Source of the DNA: Orientallactaga sibirica
Lineage: Eukaryota; Chordata; Mammalia; Rodentia; Dipodidae
DNA length: 64,000 bases
NCBI GenBank assembly: GCA_036365145.1
Contig: JAEOAD010000055.1
Coordinates: forward strand, 3,038,001-3,102,000
Direction: 5' to 3'
Position 1 is the first letter of the stretch. Each line of letters starts with the position of its first letter. Below are positions 37,155 to 49,268 of this stretch, one piece after another. Under the pieces are notes generated by a model. It worked only from the letters and a program-made list of their open reading frames with translations, had not been told where the DNA came from and made no database searches. A program made the translations under genes and the position numbers.

Positions 37155-37362
37155 GAGAACTGGAGAGATGGCTTAGCAGGTAAGGTGCTTGCCTGTGAAT
37201 CCTAAGGACCCAGGTTCAATTTACCAGTACCCATGTAAACCGGCTGCACAGGGTGGTATATGCGTCTGGAGTTCACTCACAGTGGCTAGAAGCCCTGGTG
37301 TGCCATTTTTCTCTATCTGCCTCTTTCTCCCTCTCTCTCAAATAAATAAAAATAAATATTTT
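37155..37362 (+). mobile_element. DIP SINE (+)
   Basis: Starts agaactggagagatggctta and ends AAATAAATAAAAATAAAT. Confidence 0.93.
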
Positions 37363-37371
37363 TTTCATATT

Positions 37372-37570
37372 TTAAAATATTTTATTTTTATTTATTTATT
37401 AGAGACAGAGTGAGTGAGAATGGGCATGTCAGGGCCTCTAGCCACTGCAGACAAACTCCAGACGCATGTACCACTATGTGCATCTGGCTTACATGGGACC
37501 TGGAGAATTGAACCAGGGTCCTTAGGCTTTGCAGGCATGCACCTTAACCACTAAGCCATCTCTCCAGCCC
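37372..37570 (-). mobile_element. DIP SINE (-)
   Basis: Inverted DIP facing the previous copy, so the two tails meet at an AT-rich centre. Confidence 0.93.
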
Positions 37571-37689
37571 ATTTATTTTTTAAAAGTTGTGGCATGAACT
37601 GACTTATCACTTTAATTTGTTTTAGACAATTTCACACCTAAAATGTATTTTGATCATATCCTCCTCATTATCCTCTCTTCTCCCCTTCC

Positions 37690-37860
37690 TCCTTCCCTTC
37701 CCACTAACTCCTTCTGTGTGTTGTTCTTCTTGTGCACATGTGCGACATTGCAAGCTTTTGTCACCTTGTGCTTTGGGCTTATGTGGGACCTGGAGAATCA
37801 AACACGGGTCCTTAGGTTTTGCTGGCAAGCGTTTTAACTGCTAAGCTATCTCTTCAGCCC
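37690..37860 (-). mobile_element. DIP SINE (-), diverged
   Basis: cttgtgctttgggcttatgt and gctaagctatctcttcagcc. The 3' half is decayed. Confidence 0.82.
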
Positions 37861-38195
37861 CCACCCAACCTTCTGAGGGTATCACCGGCCAAGCCCTGAA
37901 CACTGGACACACTGGCCAACAGACGGTCTCTACCCCTAAAGAGAGCAAGTCTGGAGGGAACAGGAGAGAAGTGGACACTCTAGAGCAGACTGTGACACTG
38001 CTGTGAGAGAACCACAACTTCATTATAGAGCTCATGGCTGAAAGCAGAGGTTTAACTTGAAGGCATTCATGCCAGGAATTATAGACAGCTGGAAATGAGC
38101 TGGCAAAAAAAAAAAAAAAAAGTGCAAAGGCGGGTCAGGATGATAAGAGGGAAAGAAGAGAGAAAGTATAGCACAGGAGACAATATCTAACCTTT

Positions 38196-38411
38196 GATGC
38201 TGGAGAGATGGCTTAGCAGCTAAGGCACTTGCCTGCAAAGCCCAAGGACCCAGGTTCAATTCCCCAGGGCCACATAAAACCAGATCCACAAGATGGCACA
38301 TGCGTCTATAGTTTGTTTGCAGTGGCTGGAGGCCCTGGAGTACCCATATTCATTGTCTTTCTCTCTCTCTCTCTGTCTGCCACTTTCTCTCTGTCTCTTT
38401 CTCAAATCAAA

Positions 38412-38443
<32 letters not shown>

Positions 38444-38462
38444 ATATATATATTTTAAAAAT
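38196..38462 (+). mobile_element. DIP SINE (+)
   Basis: Starts tgctggagagatggcttagc and ends (AAAT)n and a TA run. Confidence 0.94.
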
Positions 38463-38597
38463 CTAGTCTTTACAGTCAGCAAGGCCTAGACTATTTCTCA
38501 ACAGCTGGGTATCCTGACAGAAATGGCTTATCCTCTCAGAGCACTGGGTTTCTTCTCTGAAAGATAGACTTAATGGTACTAACCTCAGAGCAATCTT

Positions 38598-38778
38598 TTT
38601 AGAAAATATTTTATTTATTGATTGACTTATTTGAGAGAGAAAGAGAGGCAGAGGAAGTAGAGAGAGAATGGGTGTGCTGAAAACGAACCCCTGACACATG
38701 TGCCACCTTGTGTATCTGGTGTACGTGGGTCCTGGGGAATCGAACCTAAGTCCTTAGGCTTTGCAGGCTCTCCAGCCC
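38598..38778 (-). mobile_element. DIP SINE (-), 5' head deleted
   Basis: Inverted DIP whose head jumps from ctttgcaggc to tctccagccc. Flanked by cagarcaatctt. Confidence 0.92.
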
Positions 38779-38834
38779 CACAGAACAATCTTATGGAATA
38801 AATCCTTCTTGCTGCACAGCAGAGTCTCACTGAT

Positions 38835-39120
38835 GGTGGTTGGGTGGAAGTAATGCTAACAGTGGTGATATGCTGCTGCTGCTGGTGGTGATGATGGCTG
38901 TGGTGGTGATGGGGGGATGGTGATGATAGGGAAGGCGGTGATGATGGGAGATGGTGGTTGTGGCAATGATGGGGTGGTGGTAAGGATAAAAATGGTGATA
39001 ATGGTGATGGTAGTGGTGATGAGTTGATGGTGGTGGTGATAACGGTTGTGCTGGTGATGAAGTGGTGTCAATGGTTATGGTAGTGATGATAATGGTGATG
39101 ATGATGGGATGGTGGAATAG
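38835..39120 (+). repeat. diverged GGT/GAT simple repeat
   Basis: Irregular ggtggtgatgatgg-type triplets, the left outlier of the minisatellite beyond the LTR insertion. Confidence 0.88.
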
Positions 39121-39513
39121 TGTAGCAGACCAGCTTCAGGTTCATTGAGATGAACTTCCAGACCAGGCACAGTTATGGAGGAAGGGATATTATTTATTGA
39201 AGCTTACAGATCCAAGGGAAGTTCCATAATGGCAGGAGAAGCGGCCTGCTCTCACGGACCAGGCAAGAGAGAGAAAAACCAAGCCGCCAGCTACACAGCA
39301 TACTGAGCAAAAACTACAGCCAAAAAGTCACACAGCACACTTGAGGAACTCCTGCTAGGCACACTTTGATATGTTTACAATGGAATCTCATATCTACCAC
39401 CACACCTTAAGACTGGCCCCCAGTGACATTGCCTCTAGCAAGGTGATTGCAGAAGCAAACTATAACTAATAAAACACTGAATATATTGGGGGACATATAT
39501 TCAAACTACCACA
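39121..39513 (-). mobile_element. MaLR-type solo LTR (-) inside the minisatellite
   Basis: Minus strand TGTGGTAGTTTGAATATATG to CTGCTACA with AATAAA near the end. Related to 25424-25796. It separates the left outlier triplets from the main array, so it inserted into an existing tract. Confidence 0.62.
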
Positions 39514-39515
39514 GA

Positions 39516-42500
39516 TAGTGATGGAGATGATGGTGGTGGTGGTGGTATTGATACCGGTGGTAGTGGAGATAGTGGTGACAATGATGGGATAGTGGTGGCA
39601 GTAATAGGATGGTGATAGTGGTAGTGGTGGCAATCTGTGGTACTAATGAAGATGGTAGTGATTATGGGATGGTAGTTGTGGTGGTGATGGAGACAATGGT
39701 GGTGGTGGTGATATTGGTAGTAATGGAGATAGTGGTGACAGTGATGGGATGGTGGTGGTGGTAATGGAGACAGTGGTGACAGTGATGGGATGGTGCTGGT
39801 GGTGGTAATGGAGACAGTGGTGACAGTGATGGGATGATGGTGGTGGTAATGGAGACAGTGGTGACAGTGATGGGATGATGGTGGTGGTGGTAATGGAGAC
39901 AGTGGTGACAGTGATGGGATGGTGCTGGTGGTGGTAATGGAGACAGTGGTGACAGTGATGGGATGGTGGTGGTGGTGGTAATGGAGACAGTGGTGACAGT
40001 GATGGGATGATGGTGGTGGTGGTAATGGAGACAGTGGTGACAGTGATGGGATGGTGGTGGTGGTGGTAATGGAGACAGTGGTGACAGTGATGGGATGATG
40101 GTGGTGGTAATGGAGACAGTGGTGACAGTGATGGGATGGTGATGGTGGTGGTAATGGAGACAGTGGTGACAGTGATGGATGATGGTGGTGGTGGTAATGG
40201 AGACAGTGGTGACAGTGATGGGATGGTGGTGGTGGTGGTAATGGAGACAGTGGTGACAGTGATGGGATGATGGTGGTGGTAATGGAGACAGTGGTGACAG
40301 TGATGGGATGGTGGTGGTGGTGGTAATGGAGACAGTGGTGACAGTGATGGGATGATGGTGGTGGTAATGGAGACAGTGGTGACAGTGATGGGATGATGGT
40401 GGTGGTGGTAATGGAGACAGTGGTGACAGTGATGGGATGATGGTGGTGGTGGTAATGGAGACAGTGGTGACAGTGATGGGATGATGGTGGTGGTGGTAAT
40501 GGAGACAGTGGTGACAGTGATGGGATGATGGTGGTGGTGGTAATGGAGACAGTGGTGACAGTGATGGGATGGTGGTGGTGGTAATGGAGACAGTGGTGAC
40601 AGTGATGGGATGATGGTGGTGGTGGTAATGGAGACAGTGGTGACAGTGATGGGATGATGGTGGTGGTGGTAATGGAGACAGTGGTGACAGTGATGGGATG
40701 GTGGTGGTGGTAATGGAGACAGTGGTGACAGTGATGGGATGATGGTGGTGGTGGTAATGGAGACAGTGGTGACAGTGGTGACAGTGATGGGATGGTGCTG
40801 GTGGTGGTAATGGAGACAGTGGTGACAGTGATGGGATGATGGTGGTGGTGGTAATGGAGACAGTGATGACAGTGGTGGGATGATGGTGGTGGTAATGGAG
40901 ACAGTGGTGACAGTGATGGGATGGTGGTGGTGGTAATGGAGACAGTGGTGACAGTGATGGGATGTGGTGGTGGTGGTAATGGAGACAGTGGTGACAGTGA
41001 TGGGATGATGGTGGTGGTGGTAATGGAGACAGTGGTGACAGTGATGGGATGATGGTGGTGGTGGTAATGGAGACAGTGGTGACAGTGATGGGATGATGGT
41101 GGTGGTGGTAATGGAGACAGTGGTGACAGTGATGGGATGATGGTGGTGGTGGTAATGGAGACAGTGGTGACAGTGATGGGATGATGGTGGTGGTGGTAAT
41201 GGAGACAGTGGTGACAGTGATGGGATGTGGTGGTGGTGGTAATGGAGACAGTGGTGACAGTGATGGGATGGTGGTGGTGGTGGTAATGGAGACAGTGGTG
41301 ACAGTGATGGGATGGTGGTGGTGGTAATGGAGACAGTGGTGACAGTGATGGGATGGTGGTGGTGGTAATGGAGACAGTGGTGACAGTGATGGGATGATGG
41401 TGGTGGTGGTAATGGAGACAGTGGTGACAGTGATGGGATGGTGATGGTGGTGGTAATGGAGACAGTGGTGACAGTGATGGGATGATGGTGGTGGTGGTAA
41501 TGGAGACAGTGGTGACAGTGATGGGATGGTGGTGGTGGTGGTAATGGAGACAGTGGTGACAGTGATGGGATGATGGTGGTGTAATGGAGACAGTGGTGAC
41601 AGTGATGGGATGGTGGTGGTGGTGGTAATGGAGACAGTGGTGACAGTGATGGGATGATGGTGGTGGTAATGGAGACAGTGGTGACAGTGATGGGATGATG
41701 GTGGTGGTGGTAATGGAGACAGTGGTGACAGTGATGGGATGATGGTGGTGGTGGTAATGGAGACAGTGGTGACAGTGATGGGATGATGGTGGTGGTGGTA
41801 ATGGAGACAGTGGTGACAGTGATGGGATGATGGTGGTGGTGGTAATGGAGACAGTGGTGACAGTGATGGGATGGTGGTGGTGGTAATGGAGACAGTGGTG
41901 ACAGTGATGGGATGATGGTGGTGGTGGTAATGGAGACAGTGGTGACAGTGATGGGATGATGGTGGTGGTGGTAATGGAGACAGTGGTGACAGTGATGGGA
42001 TGGTGGTGGTGGTAATGGAGACAGTGGTGACAGTGATGGGATGATGGTGGTGGTGGTAATGGAGACAGTGGTGACAGTGGTGACAGTGATGGGATGGTGC
42101 TGGTGGTGGTAATGGAGACAGTGGTGACAGTGATGGGATGATGGTGGTGGTGGTAATGGAGACAGTGATGACAGTGGTGGGATGATGGTGGTGGTAATGG
42201 AGACAGTGGTGACAGTGATGGGATGGTGGTGGTGGTAATGGAGACAGTGGTGACAGTGATGGGATGTGGTGGTGGTGGTAATGGAGACAGTGGTGACAGT
42301 GATGGGATGATGGTGGTGGTGGTAATGGAGACAGTGGTGACAGTGATGGGATGATGGTGGTGGTGGTAATGGAGACAGTGGTGACAGTGATGGGATGATG
42401 GTGGTGGTGGTAATGGAGACAGTGGTGACAGTGATGGGATGATGGTGGTGGTGGTAATGGAGACAGTGGTGACAGTGATGGGATGATGGTGGTGGTGGTA

Positions 42501-43060
42501 ATGGAGACAGTGGTGACAGTGATGGGATGTGGTGGTGGTGGTAATGGAGACAGTGGTGACAGTGATGGGATGGTGGTGGTGGTGGTAATGGAGACAGTGG
42601 TGACAGTGATGGGATGGTGGTGGTGGTAATGGAGACAGTGGTGACAGTGATGGGATGGTGGTGGTGGTAATGGAGACAGTGGTGACAGTGATGGGATGAT
42701 GGTGGTGGTGGTAATGGAGACAGTGGTGACAGTGATGGGATGATGGTGGTGGTATTGGAGACAGTGGTGACAGTGATGGGATGGTGGTGGTAATGGAGAC
42801 AGTGGTGACAGTGATGGGATGATGGTGGTGGTGGTAATGGAGACAGTGGTGACAGTGATGGGATGGTGGTGGTGGTAATGGAGACAGTGGTGACAGTGAT
42901 GGGATGATGATGGTGGTGGTAATTGTGGTGGAGATGAAGATGATAGTGTTTATAGGATATTGGTGGTGGTGAGAGTGGGATGGTGGTGATGGAGATGGTG
43001 GTGCGACGATGGTGGTGATGATACTGGTGGTGACAAAGACAGTGGTGGTGACAGTAATCA
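39516..43060 (+). repeat. GGT/GAT minisatellite, roughly 80 units of 36-45 bp
   Basis: The regular core (about 39745-42905) repeats ggtaatggagacagtggtga + cagtgatgggatgatggt with 1-4 extra GGT triplets. A 1,302-bp block occurs twice in tandem. A 1,186-codon open frame on the minus strand (poly-His, Thr, Ser and Pro) arises only because the units keep a period divisible by 3. I do not regard it as a gene. Confidence 0.95.
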
Positions 43061-43061
43061 T

Positions 43062-43560
43062 GAGGGTGACTGATTAATGATGGTGGCAGAAATTCTGTTG
43101 CTTATGAGGGTGGTGACTGGGATGCTATTTAGAGACCCTAGTCCCTGCGCACAGAGCAGGGATACATTGTCCATGTTTATGAAAATAGCACATAAAGTTT
43201 TGGTAGGCAGAAGCTGGCCAGGTTGGTGCCACCATCTTTTGCAGGCTGACTCTGACTACAGTTGGAATAGAAATTGGACACCAGCCATCCACTTTCTGTA
43301 AGGAAAATGCATTAGCTGGGATCCATTAAACTCATTTGCTGACAAAGACCCTTTCATGATGAGTGCTCAAATTAAGTAAGTATAGAGATTTTTTTTTCCA
43401 TTTTAAGGGATAAGTCTTCTCATTGGGTTTAAATAGTAAGGTCAAGTGTAATTGTCAGGGGAAGGAGTTTTTCATTAGTCAATTTGCATTTTATGAATTT
43501 GGGGGCATGTGGCCTAGAACCTGGCTCAGAGGATCTGCATTCTGCCTTCTGTCTGTCTGT
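43062..43560. other. unique intergenic DNA
   Basis: No gene or confident repeat seen. Confidence 0.45.
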
Positions 43561-43569
43561 CTGTCTCTC

Positions 43570-43634
43570 CATATATATATATATGTATATATTATATACA
43601 TATATTATATATATATTATATATTATATATATAT
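43570..43634 (+). repeat. (TA)n-rich palindromic tract
   Basis: Alternating TA with ATATTATATA punctuation, strongly self-complementary. Confidence 0.92.
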
Positions 43635-43797
43635 GACAGAGAAAGAGGGAGAGATTGAGAGAGAGAATGGGTACTCCAGGGCCTCCTTATAAGTGCGCCC
43701 CCTTGTACATCTGGCTAACGTGGGTTCTGGAGAATTGAACCTGGGTCCTTTGCTGTAGGCAAATGCCTTAACTGCTAAGCTATTCCTCCAGCCCTGT
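43635..43797 (-). mobile_element. DIP SINE (-), shortened
   Basis: The inverted DIP lacks the ccactgcaaacgaactcc block and ends gctattcctccagccc. Confidence 0.92.
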
Positions 43798-44575
43798 GCT
43801 TTCTGCATCTTTGCAGAGGGACTGGAGGCTGGAGATGCTGGGTTAGAGAAAGGGAAGCAGAGGCTGTTGGGAAAAGAGAAACATCTCTGTCAGGCAGGTT
43901 AACAGTGAGAACATCGCCTCTATAAAGCACCCAGTGCCCTGCCCAGTGTGCATCAGCTGTGAGGCAAATAGACCTCCCGGTCCTTCTCACGTGGGATTGG
44001 CCTCCTTTGTGCCCCGACTAAGGACCACGATAAGAAGCATGAAGTTGGGACTTGGTCATCCAAACTCAGTGACTGAGAAGATTGTGAGCCCAAAACAGAT
44101 GGAGGGAAGGAAATCACTCTGTATCATATGAGCCCAGGCTTTCTGACGCAGCACCTCCGCTCACCACGTCCTCTAGCCCTGTGAGTTTGGGGTACTGAAA
44201 ATGAGGCAGAAGTGTGCAAGAGCCGGTACTCCTTAGCTCTCTCCATTTAGCTCAGGACCCTAAGATTTTTGAGGTGCCAAACTTCAAGACAGCTGGTACT
44301 AAGCTAGCATCACTCGAGTGAGGAGTGGGATGGGGTTGTGGGATGGAGATTGGACAGCCGGTGGGCACAGGATGGACATATTCAGAATTTCCCAGATGCT
44401 GTTGGAGCAGGGGTCTTCTGCCAAGACCAAACCTCTGTCCCCCATTTTCTCTCTCCCAGCACTTCTAGGGCACAGGAGGTGTGGCCTTGACCTTCTAATG
44501 TGAGGTGCTGGGATCCTTCCTTCCCCAGCAGCTTTGTTGTGATGCGGCCCTAAGCTCTTTGGGGACCAAGCCTCT
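43798..44575. other. unique intergenic DNA
   Basis: Moderate GC. No gene recognised. The open frames here are short and without conserved motifs. Confidence 0.45.
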
Positions 44576-44579
44576 GTTT

Positions 44580-44985
44580 TTTTTTTTTTTTGTTGTTTGT
44601 TTGTTTTGGTTTGGTTTTTTGTGCATGTATAGTATGTTGTATGGGGGAGGCATGGAGTATACACACATGTATAGATGCATGTAGCCTATGTGCACATATG
44701 TAGAGGTTAGAGGAGGACAGTGGGTATTCTCCACTGTCACTTTTCACCTCATTTCCTTGACACAGAATCTCTTACTGTTCCTGGAGCTCACCATTTTTGA
44801 GTTAGAATGGCTGATTAGGAAGCCCCACTGATCTGCCTGCCTCTGCATCGGCCTCCGTGTTGGGGTTACAGGACTATGTGGACACACCCACTTTTTTACA
44901 TGGGTGCTGGGGATTGAACTCAGGTCCTCAGGCTTGCAGAGCAAGTGCACTTATCCACTGAGCCACCTCCCCAACAGAGACCTAG
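44580..44985 (-). mobile_element. B4/RSINE1-type SINE (-)
   Basis: A poly(T)/TG-rich leader, gtagaggttagaggaggaca, a B1-like middle, then the ID-like end tggggattgaactcaggtcc and ccactgagccacctccc. Confidence 0.7.
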
Positions 44986-45081
44986 GGCCCTTGAACAGTC
45001 TCATGACTTGAAGCTCATGAGCTTTCAAGCACTTATACAAATGGTTAAGCCCTGAGAAGAACATATTGGCTCTAAAATGTG

Positions 45082-45272
45082 AGCAAAACAGCAGGTAAGG
45101 CACTTGCCTGCAAAGCCTAAGGACCAGGGTTCGATTCCCCATGACCCACGTAAAGCCAGATGCACAAGGTGGCACATGCGTCTGGAGTTAGTCTGCAGTG
45201 GCTAGAGACCCTGGTGCACTCATTCTCCCTCTCTCTCTCTGCCTCAACTAAGTAAATCATAAACAAAACTTT
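45082..45272 (+). mobile_element. DIP SINE (+), 5' truncated, with TSD
   Basis: Starts cagcaggtaaggcacttgcc and is flanked by aatgtgagcaaaa. Confidence 0.94.
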
Positions 45273-45462
45273 AATGTGAGCAAAATACCAAGTGGCATAA
45301 AAATAAACACACATTTAATTAAATGCCCACTAGTCAAAGGGAGGCCAGATCAACTGTGACTCAGTTCTCATAAATATAAGTTCAAGTCACAGAAACAAAA
45401 TGAATTATGTATTCTTCCCAAAACTCGAGATGATAAAAATCCTTTTAAGACTTTTACTGCAG

Positions 45463-45561
45463 TAAATGGCATTAATGCTGGTGCTGTTTATTATGCAAGT
45501 CATGATGAGTATGGACCTCGGGCCTGTGAAAACCTTGCAGAAACTCTACTAGCCGTGCAGA
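45463..45561 (+). other. candidate cryptic exon (99 bp)
   Basis: A pyrimidine-rich acceptor (acttttactgcag) and a perfect donor (cagagtaagt, cut after aga) bracket a 99-bp segment. One frame stays open across it (NGINAGAVYYASHDEYGPR) and continues upstream to about 45358. I recognise no protein family. A 32-codon open stretch is not rare by chance, so this is only a candidate. Confidence 0.2.
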
Positions 45562-45699
45562 GTAAGTAAGGTCCTTTCAGGTCACAGCTGTGGCTGTGGA
45601 AGGAAGCGGCTTCAGCTGGTTTCCCTGTGGACCGCAAGTCACGGCTCAGCGGGTAGGAAGGCATGCTGGGGCCGTCGCTATCAGCAGCTGTGGTCTTTC

Positions 45700-46200
45700 A
45701 GAAACACCACTGCAGGTCAAAGGCAAGGTAGCCTCACTGGCTACACAGAGACAAAACCCAATCTATTCAACACAGTCAGGCATAGGTTCCAGAAACTTCT
45801 TGTGGCTGGTGCTGTGTGGAAAAGGGGATGAATGAGACTTGGAGGCTGAAAGAGCAGGGAAGAGGGTTTACCAGGGTCTGGTGAAGAGGTGATAGTGGTG
45901 GGTGGCAGGACAGGTTGGAGAAACCAAAGAAGGAGGATGGATTTGGGGGATGAGCCTGTGGAAGAAATGACCACGCCTTCTGAAGAACTGAATGTGGAAT
46001 GAAGAAGAAAGCAGAGCTTGGACCACCCTAGACCTCTGGGGTGGGGGATGGGTAGGTGGTGGGGTCATTTGGATTAAGGGAGTACAGGGGCAGCAAGTGT
46101 TGGGGACATGCTGATAGAAGTGTGGGACATGGAAGACTTGAAGAGCTTGTGGCGGTGTCTGAAGAAAACTGTCCAAGATGCAAAGTGTCCTTCCAGTATC
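45700..46200. other. unique intergenic DNA
   Basis: G-rich. A segment of about 45 bp (45911-45960) recurs at 46738-46782 beyond the L1 insertion. No gene seen. Confidence 0.45.
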
Positions 46201-46214
46201 AAGAAACGGGGGCC

Positions 46215-46726
46215 ATCCCATCTATCTAGTGCTAACTTCTCTCTCCATTGGAGAATTTGCTTATCTTTTTCAGATGGACAACGAACCTGAAGGGAGGATC
46301 AGCCAATCACACCTCACCAGGGCCCCTGCGAGGGAAGAGCAAGAATATAGTGTTCTTGGGGATCATGACACCAGAAAAAGGCTGAAGGAGATAAACACAG
46401 AGAACATCCAACTCCTACTAAGCCAGATAACCAGAGACACAAAGGCTCCCAAAACCTCATCATTGAAGTAGAACTAAAATGATCCCAATGTGACTCAGGG
46501 AAATTCGCAGAAGAGGGGGCGGAAAGAATGTTAGAGCCACAAGTTGAGGCATTATGCACAGAGACTTGGCCTATCCCCCATAACTCTTGACTACCCCCAC
46601 AATGCATGACCCTAATTCCTCATTGATGAGGGTCCCTTTGTAGAGGGAGGACAAGGAGGAGGATAATGGAGTCACCATTACAAATGTAAAATCAGCATAA
46701 TATAAATAAAAAAATAATAATAAAAA
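46215..46726 (+). mobile_element. L1 3' UTR fragment (+) with TSD
   Basis: Sense L1 3' end (tgcttatctttttcagatgg, cagaagagggggcggaaaga) with an (AATAAA)n tail, flanked by aagaaayggggcca-type repeats at about 46201 and 46727. Confidence 0.82.
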
Positions 46727-46782
46727 GAAATGGGGGCCAGGTTGGAGAAACCAAAGAAGGAGGATGATGGGGATGAGCCTGT

Positions 46783-46915
46783 TAATTCCAGCACTCGGGA
46801 GGCAGAGGTAGGAAGATTGTCATGAGTTCAAGGTCACCCTGAGGCTACACAGTGAGTTCCAGGTCAGCCTGGGCTAGAGTGAAACTCTACCTCGAAAAAC
46901 AAAAAACAAAAAGAA
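46783..46915 (+). mobile_element. B1 SINE (+), 5' truncated
   Basis: Starts taattccagcactcgggagg and ends with an A-rich tail. Confidence 0.93.
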
Positions 46916-46937
46916 AGGAATGAATGAATGAATAAAT

Positions 46938-47170
46938 GTGGGTTGGAGAGATGGCTCAGGGGTTATGGTACTTGCTTGCAAAGCCTAAGAACCAGGTTCA
47001 ATGTCCCAGGACCCACGCAAAGCCAGATGCACAGGGTGGTGCATGGAGTTCGTCTGCAGTGGCTAGAGGTCCTGGTGCACCCATTCACTCTCTCTCTCTC
47101 TCTCTCTCTCTGTATGCCTCTTTCTCTCTCTCTTTGACTCTCTATCAAATAAATAAAAATAATAAAAATT
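46938..47170 (+). mobile_element. DIP SINE (+)
   Basis: Starts gggttggagagatggctcag, with a long CT run at 47090-47111 and an (AAAT)n tail. Confidence 0.94.
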
Positions 47171-47171
47171 A

Positions 47172-47684
47172 AAAAAGAAAAAAGAAATGAACCTAAGAAG
47201 GGGGCACAGAGAAGGGCATTCCCAGATCCAATAATGCACGTGTTTATTTCCCTGGACTATCAGGTGCAGCCTGTTGTCTCCATACACACGGTTCCCTCAT
47301 CCCATTCACCATACCACTGTGAATGCTCACAGCTGGGGGGAGTGAGACCGGAATGTGCAATGGGAAGGGCTCCGTAGTCTGAGGGCTGAGGCTCTCCCCT
47401 TCCACTTGGAAGGTTGAGGTTGGCCTTTTGCAGGAAGTGGGAATTGGTTCTCAAAGGTAGCCCGGCGGGGGGTGGGGTCACGAGGACAGCAGCTCTGGGC
47501 AGAGGGAGGAGCAGGCTGGTGCAAGTTATGAGAAAGGAAGGGAAAAGCTCCCAAGAACTGCACCATAGCGGGGCCTGAGGAGGGGCTGTGGGTAATTCCT
47601 GAGCTGTTGTAACAGGGTGACTTCAGACCACACAGACTGATTCTCCTGTCATCCTGGAGGCCAGACGTCTGGGAGTCACAGTCT
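47172..47684. other. unique intergenic DNA
   Basis: No gene or confident repeat seen. GC is moderate to high around 47330-47580. Confidence 0.45.
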
Positions 47685-48197
47685 GTGACAGTTAATTATG
47701 ATTGTCAACGTGACTGCATTTGGAATCATTGTGGAAGCACACTGTGGGCATGTCTGTGAACACATTTCCAGGCAGGCTTAATTGAAGAGGGAAGACACGG
47801 GCTGAATATGGGTGGAGCTGGGTAGAAATGATTGGATCCTTCTCAAGAACTTAACGCGGAAGATCTTGGGTCACCCCAGAGCCTTGAGGTAGGGGACAGA
47901 TAGGTAGTGGTGCCACCCAAAGCTATGGAGAGTGGAGGCAAGTGTTTGGTACATGGAAGTTTTGGGCTTCCCTTGGACTAGGGTCTCAGAGTGAAGATGG
48001 AGAGATGGCTTAGAGGTTAAGCGCTTGCTTGTGAAGACTAAGGATCCTGGTTCAAGGCTCGATGCCCCAGGACCCACGTAAGCCAGATGCATAAGGTAGC
48101 ACATGCATCTGGAGTTCATTTGCAGTGACTGGAGGCCCTGGTGTGCCCATTCCCTCTCTCTGTCTCTCTACCTCTTTCTCTGTCTGTCAGTTGCAAA

Positions 48198-48228
<31 letters not shown>

Positions 48229-48451
48229 ATTTTTTTTAAAAGTAAAGGGGAGAAAGCAAGCCGAACACACCCATTCATCTTTCTCTGCTTCCTGACGGAG
48301 GTAATGTGGCCAGTCACCTCCCACTTCTGCTGCCCTCCTCCCCACTGAGATTGGCTGGAGTGCCTAGCTAACTGGAAGCCAAAATAAACCCTTCCTTCCT
48401 TAAGTTGTTGTCAGGAATTTTGACACAGCAATGAGAAATTTAATGAAGACA
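47685..48451 (+). mobile_element. MaLR-type LTR (+) split by a DIP
   Basis: Leader gattgtcaacgtgactgcat, then gaatatgggtggagctgg. After the DIP come ccaaaataaacccttccttc and ttgacacagcaatgaga, ending at ACA. Confidence 0.6.
47999..48240 (+). mobile_element. DIP SINE (+)
   Basis: Starts tggagagatggcttagaggt. It has the same ggctcgatgcccc insertion as the 22271 copy and ends (AAAT)n. Confidence 0.94.
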
Positions 48452-49117
48452 GTGTCACTGGGCTAAAATCAAGGTGTCTGCATAGCGTGTTCCTCTGGCT
48501 GTCTGTTACTGTAACTTCTTTTGCCTCTGTGCATGGCCCCCTTCTTCGTGTTCAAAAAGCATCGCTCCAAACTTCTCTCCCATCTCCACACAGCCGTCTC
48601 CAGTGCCTCTGGCCTTCTGCTGCCCCACTTATAAGGACAGCTGTGATTGCATGGGGCACAGCCAGCAATGAAATTTCAAACTCCTTCCTTTAGTCATACC
48701 TGCTACATCCTTCTGGCCGTATAAAGCATCCTTCACAGTTTCTGGGATTGCTATGTGGATGTCTTTAGGTAAAGGATGTGTTCAGCCTTCCTTATGTACC
48801 CAGCACATTCATCATCACTCAGGCCTAGGAGCCTGTGTGACCCACTGCCCAGGTTCTAGGCTCTCTGCAGACAGCCTTTGCAGCAACGCCTGGGCCCATC
48901 GTTTGGATTCAACAGTTAGGAAAACGAGGCGGAGAAGAGCTGGCTTGAACAGAATGACTTCTCCAAGCCTTTATCATGTTCTGCACTGTGACTTTAAACT
49001 TCATTCACCATGGAGTCTTTTTGAGGTGATAGCATTTCACAGATCACAGTTTGGAAGCTGCTGCATTGACCAGCCTGCTGACTGAGGTGGATAGCCAGAA
49101 GATAAGAGACCTCAGGG
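48452..49117. other. unique intergenic DNA
   Basis: No SINE and no recognised gene. A weak MIR-like stretch (ggaaaacgaggcggagaaga) lies near 48917. Confidence 0.45.
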
Positions 49118-49268
49118 GAGTAGGCATGGTGGCGCACGACTTTAATCCCAGCACTCGGGAGGTGGAAGGATCACTGTGAGTTTCAGGCCAGCCCAAGACT
49201 AATTCCAAGTCAGCCTGGGCTAGATCAAGACCTTAGCTCAAAAAAACAAAAACAAACAAATAAATAAA
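49118..49268 (+). mobile_element. B1 SINE (+)
   Basis: agtaggcatggtggcgcacg start, an internal deletion after gcccaagacta, and an A-rich tail. Confidence 0.92.

Noticed and set aside
39501..43061. 1,186-codon open frame on the minus strand (poly-His/Ser/Thr/Pro)
   Set aside because: It is a direct product of a minisatellite whose units keep a triplet-compatible length. There is no start context, domain or non-repetitive part.
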